A stretch of DNA of 64,000 bases from Halarchaeum grantii (lineage in GTDB: Archaea; Halobacteriota; Halobacteria; Halobacteriales; Halobacteriaceae): contig NZ_BMPF01000001.1 of NCBI RefSeq assembly GCF_014647455.2, positions 310,001-374,000 of the forward strand, in the 5' to 3' direction. Shown here piece after piece: positions 58,549 to 64,000 of this stretch. Every line of letters starts with the position of its first letter. The stretch's first letter is position 1. Both the position numbers and the translations under genes were made by a program. The notes beneath the pieces are model-generated. The model made no database searches. It worked only from the letters and a program-made list of their open reading frames with translations, and was not told where the DNA came from.

Positions 58549-59278
58549 CCTCGAAGAGGTCGTCGTAGTCCTCGGGATCGGTCTCGGCGAGGCGCTCGGC
58601 GGCCGCGGCGATGTCGCGCGCGCCGTCGAACGTCGCCTGAATGTCCGCGTAGACGCGCGGCGTCCCGTCGAGGACGCGCGCGGCGAGCGCGGCGAGCTGG
58701 TCGTAGACCGGCGTCGCGAGCGCGTCCGGCACCTCGGTCTCGGCGGCGTCGGCGGCGAGCGCGAACGCGAGAACCGCCGCGTGCGTACGCCCCTGCACGG
58801 TGCGCATCGCGTCGTCGTGCTCCTCGGGCGCGACGTCCACGAGGTCGTTCCCCGCCGCTTCGAGGTCGCGACGAACGCCGTCCGTCGCCGGCCCGCCCGC
58901 GGCCGTCGAGACCGCGACCGTCCCGGGCGCGGCGTCCGCCGCGAAGAGCGGGTGGAAGCTCACGCGCTCGCGAGCCGGGGCGACGCGTGCCATCGCGTCC
59001 AGCGGCGCGCGCATCGATCCCGTGACGTCCACGACGGCCTGCTCGGCCTTCCCGGCGTGTTCGGCGACCGCCTCGGTCGCGACGCGCATCGGCACGGCGA
59101 CGCAGACGACGCCGAACGACTCCGAGGAATCGAGCGGGACGGCGCGCGCGCGCCGGTCGAGCGCGTCCGCCGCCGCCTCCGCGCGCGCCGGGTCCGCGTC
59201 CGCGAACGCGACGTCGGACGCGACGGCGGCCGCGAACCAGCGGCCCATCTCGCCCGCTCCGACGACGAGTACCTCCAT
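58535..59278 (-). CDS. tyrA: prephenate dehydrogenase
   Basis: The 247-aa enzyme oxidises prephenate towards tyrosine. It has an N-terminal NAD(P) fold (EVLVVGAGEMGRWFA) and the substrate-binding helix with SFHPLFAADA, where the His is the family's catalytic residue. The C-terminal domain is helical. The pathway partners chorismate mutase, EPSP synthase and chorismate synthase lie within this window. Confidence 0.9.
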   Translation of the reverse strand: MEVLVVGAGEMGRWFAAAVASDVAFADADPARAEAAADALDRRARAVPLDSSESFGVVCVAVPMRVATEAVAEHAGKAEQAVVDVTGSMRAPLDAMARVAPARERVSFHPLFAADAAPGTVAVSTAAGGPATDGVRRDLEAAGNDLVDVAPEEHDDAMRTVQGRTHAAVLAFALAADAAETEVPDALATPVYDQLAALAARVLDGTPRVYADIQATFDGARDIAAAAERLAETDPEDYDDLFEDVRG

Positions 59279-59340
59279 ATCGACTGGCGATAGCCCGCGA
59301 GCGGGCAAAAGACGTTCGCTCCCCTCGCCGCGTCTGGGGG

Positions 59341-59347
59341 ATTTAAG
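59341..59347 (+). promoter_or_regulatory. TATA box of the HalX regulator gene
   Basis: ATTTAAG lies about 30 nt before the ATG at 59374. Confidence 0.5.
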
Positions 59348-59373
59348 CGTCGTCACGTCAAAGCCTCTTGTGA

Positions 59374-59952
59374 ATGACCGACCGGCCGACCGTCCTCGTC
59401 GTCGAGGACGACCGTGACCTCGCGGACCTCTACGCCGCGTGGCTCGAAGGCGAGCACGACGTCCGCATCGCCAACACGGCGAGCGAGGCCCTCGAGGAGT
59501 TCGACGCGGAAGTCGACGTCGTCCTCCTCGACCGCCGCCTGCCCGAGTCCTCCGGCGACGAAGTGCTCTCGTCGATCCGCGAAGAGGGGAGTGACGCACA
59601 GGTCGCGATGGTGAGCGCCGTCGACCCCGACTTCGACATCATCGAGATGGGGTTCGACGCCTACCTCGTCAAGCCGGTCACGCGCGAGGAACTCATGGAC
59701 CTCGTCGGTCGCCTGCTCACGCGCCGCGTCTACACCGTCGAGGTGCGCGAGTACTTCGCACTCGCCTCGAAGCGCGCCGCCCTCGAGTCCCGCAAGGACG
59801 CCGAGACGCTCGCGGAGAACGAGGAGTACCAGCGCCTCCTCGCCGACCTCGAGGCGCTCGAATCCGCGCTCGACGAGGAGATGGGGTCGCTCAGCGACGA
59901 GGACGTCGTCGCGGTCTTCAAGTCGCTCAGCGACGGCCAACCGGACGACTGA
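59374..59952 (+). CDS. HalX-domain response regulator
   Basis: The 192-aa protein has a receiver domain with the acidic pair in VVEDDRDLADLY, the phosphoacceptor Asp in VVLLDRRLPESSG, and the conserved Lys in YLVKPV. The C-terminal HalX domain (about 125-185) is a helical region found mainly in haloarchaea. It has no DNA-binding domain. The degenerate PAS sensor lies next to it in the same direction. Confidence 0.92.
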   Translation: MTDRPTVLVVEDDRDLADLYAAWLEGEHDVRIANTASEALEEFDAEVDVVLLDRRLPESSGDEVLSSIREEGSDAQVAMVSAVDPDFDIIEMGFDAYLVKPVTREELMDLVGRLLTRRVYTVEVREYFALASKRAALESRKDAETLAENEEYQRLLADLEALESALDEEMGSLSDEDVVAVFKSLSDGQPDD

Positions 59953-60020
59953 GTCCCGCTTCGCTCGCGCGGCGTTCCGCCAACGCGCTTTTCACCGCCG
60001 ACGCGCAACACTCCCACAAT

Positions 60021-60962
60021 ATGGAGGAGGGGGTTCGGATACTCCACGTCGGCGGGCCCGACGAGCGCTCGCGGGCGCTCGCGGACGCCGCCGGCGTCGC
60101 CGACGTCGTGTCCGTCGCTGACGGAGCGGCGGTCACCGACGTCCTCGCCGACCGCGACATCGACTGCATCGCCTGCGAGGACGCCGACGGACTGGACGCC
60201 GTCGCCGTCCTCCGCCGCGTGCGCGACACGTACCCCGCGATCCCGTTCGTCCTCTACGCCTCGAACGGCTCCGAGGAACTCGCTGCCGACGCCGTCTCCG
60301 CCGACGTCACCGACTACGTGCGAGCGGCCGACACAACGCTCGCGGAGCTCGCGGACGCGCTCGTCTCCGAGTCGCGCCGATATCGGGCCGAGCAGGACGT
60401 TGCGCTCCTCAACGACCTCGCGCGGAACGTCTACGAGCGCATCACCGAGGCGTTCGTCACGGTCGACCGGGAGTGGCGGGTCACCTACGTCAATCAGGAG
60501 GCGGAGGCGCTCCTCGAAGTCACCGCCGACCGCGTCGTCGGCGAGAACGTCTGGGAGGTCTTCCCGGAGGCGATCGGGTCGACGTTCTACACGGAGTGCA
60601 ACCGCGCCATCGCGACGCAGACGCCCGTGACGTTCGACGGCGCCTTCGACCCGCTCGGGAAGCACTTCGAGGTGCGGGCCTACCCCTCCGAAGAGGGGCT
60701 CTCCATCCACTTCCAGCACGCCGCCAGCGGCGAGTCGACGCGCGGCGACCACCTGCTGGCGCTGACGAGCGTCCTCTCCTACGACCTCGCGGACTCCATC
60801 GAGAGCGCGCGCGCCGCGCTCACCGCGACGCGCGCCACCAACCCGGACGCGGAGGGTCTCGGGGACGTCGAGGCCGCGCTCGACCGGATGGAGGACCTCA
60901 TCAATCACTCCATCACGCTCGCGAACGAGGAGGACTACTCGACCACCCACTCGACGGGATAG
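60021..60962 (+). CDS. pseudo-receiver/PAS sensor with degenerate kinase-like end
   Basis: The 313-aa protein starts with a receiver-like domain (about 5-110) whose phosphoacceptor position is altered (DCIACEDADGLDA). A PAS domain follows (about 130-240, VTYVNQEAEALLEVTADR). The last 65 residues look like a DHp helix, but the usual SHDLRNPL phosphoacceptor segment reads LSYDLADSI, with Tyr for His. There is no HATPase domain and a stop follows. It overlaps the convergent peptidase gene by 28 nt. It seems to be a signalling protein without kinase activity. Confidence 0.72.
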   Translation: MEEGVRILHVGGPDERSRALADAAGVADVVSVADGAAVTDVLADRDIDCIACEDADGLDAVAVLRRVRDTYPAIPFVLYASNGSEELAADAVSADVTDYVRAADTTLAELADALVSESRRYRAEQDVALLNDLARNVYERITEAFVTVDREWRVTYVNQEAEALLEVTADRVVGENVWEVFPEAIGSTFYTECNRAIATQTPVTFDGAFDPLGKHFEVRAYPSEEGLSIHFQHAASGESTRGDHLLALTSVLSYDLADSIESARAALTATRATNPDAEGLGDVEAALDRMEDLINHSITLANEEDYSTTHSTG

Positions 60963-62113
60963 TCCGTGAGGTCCTCGTAGCCGTCCTCGGTGACGACCGC
61001 GATGTCCTCGATGCGCACCCCGCCCACGTCGGGGTCGTAGAGGCCGGGTTCGATGGTGACGACGTGGCCGGCCTCGAGCTCGACGTCGGCGCTGTCGCTC
61101 AGTCCCGGCGCCTCGTGGACGTCGAGGCCGACGCCGTGGCCCGTCGAGTGGATGTAGCCCGTCTCCGCTCCGGGGTCCGAGCGCAGCGTCGGATAGCCGG
61201 CGTCCTCGTAGACCTCACAGGCGGCCGCGTGGACGTCCGCGCCCGTCGCGCCCGGTTCGAGGGCGTCGAACGCCGCGTCGAAGGCCGCCCGCGTCAGCTC
61301 GTGGAACTCGCGGGCCGCGTCGCTCGGCGTCCCCTTCACGAACGTGCGCGTCATGTCCGCGTGGTACTTCGAGGTTTTATCGCGCGGGAAGATGTCGATG
61401 ACTATCGGCTCGTCCGCGCGGAGCGGGCCGGAGCCGCGATTGTGGGGTTCGGCGGCGTCCGCACCGCAGGCGACGATGGTCTCGTCGAGCGCGCAGCCGT
61501 GGCGGAGGAGCGTCACCTCGATCTCCTCCTTCACGCGCTCGGCCGTGAGCGGGTCGCCGCCGTAGCGGAGGACGCCGCTCTCGGTGTCGGCCTCCCGGAG
61601 CAGGTCCTCGGCGGCGCGCATCGCCGCCTCGTTCGCCCGTTGGGCGACGCGAACGGACTCGACTTCCGCCTCGGTCTTCACCGCGCGCGCGTCGCCGACG
61701 TGGTCGTCGCGGTCCGCCGTCAGCGCGACGTCGCGCTCGCGGAGGGCGTCCGCGACGCCGAGCGGGAAGCGCCCGTTCGTCGCGACGTCGCCGACCCCGA
61801 ACTCCTCGAGGAACGCGACGAGCACGCGCGTGAACGCCTCGCGGCGGCCGTGCTCGGCGGCCTTCGCGTGCAGGTCGTAGTCGGCGTGTCGCCGCACCGC
61901 GTCCGCGCGCGCCTCGTTCTTCGCGCGGCCGTACTCCAACCCGGAGACGAGGAGCGCCGTCGTCTCGGGCGTGTAGAGCGTGACGAACGGGTCGGGCGCG
62001 TCGAACCCCGAGAGGTAGTACTGGTCGGCGAGGTCCGAGCCCGCGTGCAACAGGTAGCCGTCGTGGCCAGCATCACTGAGGAACTCGTCGAGCGCGGAGA
62101 GGTCCGGGTCCAT
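60935..62113 (-). CDS. M24 family Xaa-Pro peptidase
   Basis: The 392-aa metallopeptidase has an N-terminal creatinase-like domain and the M24 pita-bread fold. Metal ligands are visible as Asp in VIDIFPRD, Asp in ADMTRTF, His in [11 protein letters not shown], Glu in TIEPGLY and Glu in VRIEDIAVV. It cleaves Xaa-Pro bonds in cytosolic peptides. The ATG at 62113 starts before the N-terminal domain and is divergent from aroA. Confidence 0.93.
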   Translation of the reverse strand: MDPDLSALDEFLSDAGHDGYLLHAGSDLADQYYLSGFDAPDPFVTLYTPETTALLVSGLEYGRAKNEARADAVRRHADYDLHAKAAEHGRREAFTRVLVAFLEEFGVGDVATNGRFPLGVADALRERDVALTADRDDHVGDARAVKTEAEVESVRVAQRANEAAMRAAEDLLREADTESGVLRYGGDPLTAERVKEEIEVTLLRHGCALDETIVACGADAAEPHNRGSGPLRADEPIVIDIFPRDKTSKYHADMTRTFVKGTPSDAAREFHELTRAAFDAAFDALEPGATGADVHAAACEVYEDAGYPTLRSDPGAETGYIHSTGHGVGLDVHEAPGLSDSADVELEAGHVVTIEPGLYDPDVGGVRIEDIAVVTEDGYEDLTDYPVEWVVE

Positions 62114-62213
62114 GGTCGGGAGTGCGCTCGCGCGCCCGAAAAGCGTTGCCGGACGGCGCGGGAACCCGCCTACCCCGGAACGCTTACGGGCGACACCCGC
62201 GTCCGCTCCGCGT

Positions 62214-63500
62214 ATGAAGGTCACGGTCCCCCAGTCTCGCGTCCACGGGGACGCGCACGCACCGCCGTCGAAGAGCTACACGCACCGCGCGATACTCGCG
62301 GCGGGCTACTCGGACGGCGCGCTCGTCCACCACTACCTCGGCTCCGCCGACACCCGCGAGACGATGGGCGCCGTCGAGGCGTTCGGCGGCGACGTCGCCG
62401 ACGTGCAGGACGTCCTCGAAGTCGACGGCTTCGGCGGGCGCCCCGAGGTGCCGCCGGACGTCGTGGACTGCGGGAACTCCGGGACGACGATGCGCCTCAC
62501 CACGGTGGCGGCCGCGCTCGCGGACGGCATCACCGTGCTGACCGGGGACGCGTCGCTGCGCTCGCGCCCGCAGGGGCCGCTCCTCGACGCCGTCGACCAG
62601 CTCGGCGGGTCGGCGCGCTCGACGCGCGCGAACGGGCAGGCGCCGCTCGTCGTCGAGGGTCCCATCGAGGGCGGGACGGTGACGATCCCGGGCGACGTCT
62701 CCTCGCAGTTCGTCTCCGCGCTCCTGATGGCGGGCGCCGTCACCGACGACGGCGTGGACGTCGAGCTCTCGACGGAGCTGAAGTCCGCGCCGTACGTCGA
62801 CATCACGCTCGAAGTGCTCGACGACTTCGGCGTCGAGGCGACGCGGACCGAGAGCGGCTATCGCGTCCCCGGCGGGCAGTCCTACGAGCCGCGCGACGGC
62901 GAGTACACCGTCCCCGGGGACTTCTCCTCGGCGTCCTACCTGCTCGCGGCGGGCGCGCTCGCGGGCGACCCCGAGGTCGAGGTCCACGAGGTCTACCCGA
63001 GCGCGCAGGGCGACAGCGCGATTATCGATATCCTGACGGAGATGGGGGCCGACCTCGAGTGGGACCGCGAGAACGGCCGCGCGGTCGTTCGCCGCTCCGA
63101 GCTATCGGGGACGACGGTGGACGTCGGGGACACGCCCGACCTCCTGCCGACGATCGCGACGCTCGGCGCGGCCGCCGACGGCACGACGGAGATCGTGAAC
63201 GCCGAGCACGTCCGCTTCAAGGAGACGGACCGCGTGAGCGCGATGGCGGAGCAGCTCTCGAAGATGGGCGCAGAGGTCGAGGAGGAGCGCGACGCCCTCC
63301 TCGTCCACGGCGGCGAGAGCGACCTCGTCGGCGCGGACGTCGAGGGCCTCGGCGACCACCGCATCGTGATGGCGCTCGCCGTCGCCGGCCTCGTCGCCGA
63401 CGGCGAGACGACGATCACCGGCGCGGAGGACGTCGACGTCTCCTTCCCCGGGTTCTTCGACGTGCTCTACGAACTCGGCGTGGACGTCTCGCGGGAGTGA
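62214..63500 (+). CDS. aroA: EPSP synthase (3-phosphoshikimate 1-carboxyvinyltransferase)
   Basis: The 428-aa enzyme joins shikimate-3-phosphate and PEP. Active-site motifs are [28 protein letters not shown] and RFKETDRV; all key Lys/Arg/Asp residues are present. It is a full-length two-domain protein. Its ATG at 62214 begins MKVTVPQSR. The next gene in the pathway, chorismate synthase, follows 243 bp downstream. Confidence 0.95.
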   Translation: MKVTVPQSRVHGDAHAPPSKSYTHRAILAAGYSDGALVHHYLGSADTRETMGAVEAFGGDVADVQDVLEVDGFGGRPEVPPDVVDCGNSGTTMRLTTVAAALADGITVLTGDASLRSRPQGPLLDAVDQLGGSARSTRANGQAPLVVEGPIEGGTVTIPGDVSSQFVSALLMAGAVTDDGVDVELSTELKSAPYVDITLEVLDDFGVEATRTESGYRVPGGQSYEPRDGEYTVPGDFSSASYLLAAGALAGDPEVEVHEVYPSAQGDSAIIDILTEMGADLEWDRENGRAVVRRSELSGTTVDVGDTPDLLPTIATLGAAADGTTEIVNAEHVRFKETDRVSAMAEQLSKMGAEVEEERDALLVHGGESDLVGADVEGLGDHRIVMALAVAGLVADGETTITGAEDVDVSFPGFFDVLYELGVDVSRE

Positions 63501-63694
63501 GCGCGGCGACTGAACGATAGGGGGCGCCGCGAGGCGGGAGCGCCGTCGCTCGCGTATATGGGCTGACACGCCGGGACCGGAAACGGAGCGGACGGCCGGC
63601 GGGTTTCGCGGGACCGCTCCGGGCGACTCGTCAGGGCACGGGGCGCGTTCGCGACGTCCCGTCGGATAAACGCTCGCCCGGGTCCGGTCCGTTT

Positions 63695-63718
63695 TTGCGC
63701 GTTGTGCAAGGCCTTTAA
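63695..63718 (+). promoter_or_regulatory. aroC promoter with TTGCGC/GTGCAA dyad
   Basis: CTTTAA (63713-63718) lies about 28 nt before the aroC ATG, a leaderless arrangement. Just upstream, TTGCGC-GTT-GTGCAA (63695-63709) is a near-perfect dyad, a candidate operator or BRE-overlapping site. Confidence 0.45.
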
Positions 63719-63743
63719 CCTCGGGCCGTCGAAGTCGGTGGTA

Positions 63744-64000
63744 ATGAACGGGAATCGCTTCGGGCGACTCTTTCAGGTGACGACGTACGGCGAGAGCCAC
63801 GGGAAGGGGATGGGCGTGACCGTCTCCGGCGTGCCCGCCGGCCTCGAACTCGACGCCGAGGACATCCAGTACGAACTCGACCGGCGCAAGCCCGGGCAGT
63901 CGATGATCACGACGTCGCGCGGTGAACCCGACGAGGTGACCATCCAGTCGGGGATTCAGGACGGCTACACGACGGGGACGCCGATCGGGCTGACGATCCA
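63744..64000 (+). CDS. aroC: chorismate synthase (5' part, runs off the window)
   Basis: The visible 85 codons start [20 protein letters not shown], the chorismate synthase signature, followed by [16 protein letters not shown], which contacts FMN and substrate. The enzyme makes chorismate from EPSP with reduced FMN. The end of the window cuts the gene; no defect is seen. Confidence 0.95.
   Translation, partial: MNGNRFGRLFQVTTYGESHGKGMGVTVSGVPAGLELDAEDIQYELDRRKPGQSMITTSRGEPDEVTIQSGIQDGYTTGTPIGLTI

Noticed and set aside
60473-63520. 1,000-codon plus-strand frame across the PAS sensor, peptidase and aroA
   Set aside because: It is antisense to the M24 peptidase and out of frame with aroA; its composition is Arg-rich, unlike acidic haloarchaeal proteins.
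1-64000. CRISPR arrays, rRNA operons and complete insertion sequences
   Set aside because: No regularly spaced repeats, rRNA-like sequence or transposase gene with terminal repeats was found.

Overview
The window is high-GC, strongly acidic-proteome DNA from a haloarchaeon (class Halobacteria). The evidence is the archaeal gene set (Rpo4/RpoF, eL21, aEF1B, RPA with its associated proteins, archaeal GHMP shikimate kinase, KsgA/Dim1, Lhr, CDC48), the HalX response regulator, Asp/Glu-rich proteins, and many leaderless starts with a TTTAA/CTTAAG-type TATA box about 25-30 nt upstream of the start codon. I do not assign a species.

Layout. 1-9.7 kb is core chromosome: a C-N hydrolase, an NCS2 permease, a ZIP metal transporter, ADP-forming acyl-CoA synthetase with a phosphotransacetylase-like P-loop protein, an aminotransferase, a CdpB-like PRC-barrel protein and a TrkA-N/DHH phosphoesterase. 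A tRNA-Lys(CTT) gene at 9796-9869 is the target of a 14.5-kb integrative element (about 9842-24388). The element is bounded by a perfect 28-bp repeat of the tRNA 3' end and has an intact tyrosine integrase next to attR. Its base composition is visibly more AT-rich. It carries a four-gene type I restriction-modification operon (hsdM-hsdS-hsdR-YgjP-like metallopeptidase, each junction an 8-nt overlap), an XPD/DinG-like helicase gene beside tandem 19-bp repeats, several small proteins, a decayed second integrase, and a dispersed 22-nt intergenic motif.

24.4-32.4 kb holds a PAS histidine kinase, a two-gene MetE operon, and the conserved archaeal block eL21-rpoF-DUF655-ksgA-mscS-hemK2. 32.5-40.9 kb has an MBL hydrolase, zinc-ribbon protein plus aEF1B, a nucleotidyltransferase, an ArfC-like reductase, the RPA-RPAP-phosphoesterase operon, and an ArfB/creatininase-family gene. 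41-49.6 kb has Lhr helicase, a membrane histidine kinase, a HAD hydrolase, a CDC48 ATPase and shikimate kinase plus chorismate mutase. 49.6-56.3 kb pairs a DabB-DabA inorganic-carbon accumulation operon and Lrp-type regulator with a divergent arsenic operon (arsR-acr3-broken arsC-arsC). The rest contains SurE, an Rsm22-like methyltransferase overlapping prephenate dehydrogenase, a HalX regulator, a degenerate PAS sensor, an M24 peptidase, EPSP synthase and the start of chorismate synthase. Five aromatic amino acid pathway genes therefore lie between 48.5 and 64 kb.

Most noteworthy: the integrative element and its repeats, the AT-rich hsdS/hsdM 3' cassette with a half-size HsdS, the XPD-like helicase with iteron-like repeats, the truncated arsC duplicate, and the sensor protein in which the phosphoacceptor His appears replaced by Tyr. 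No rRNA, CRISPR array or complete transposon was seen.
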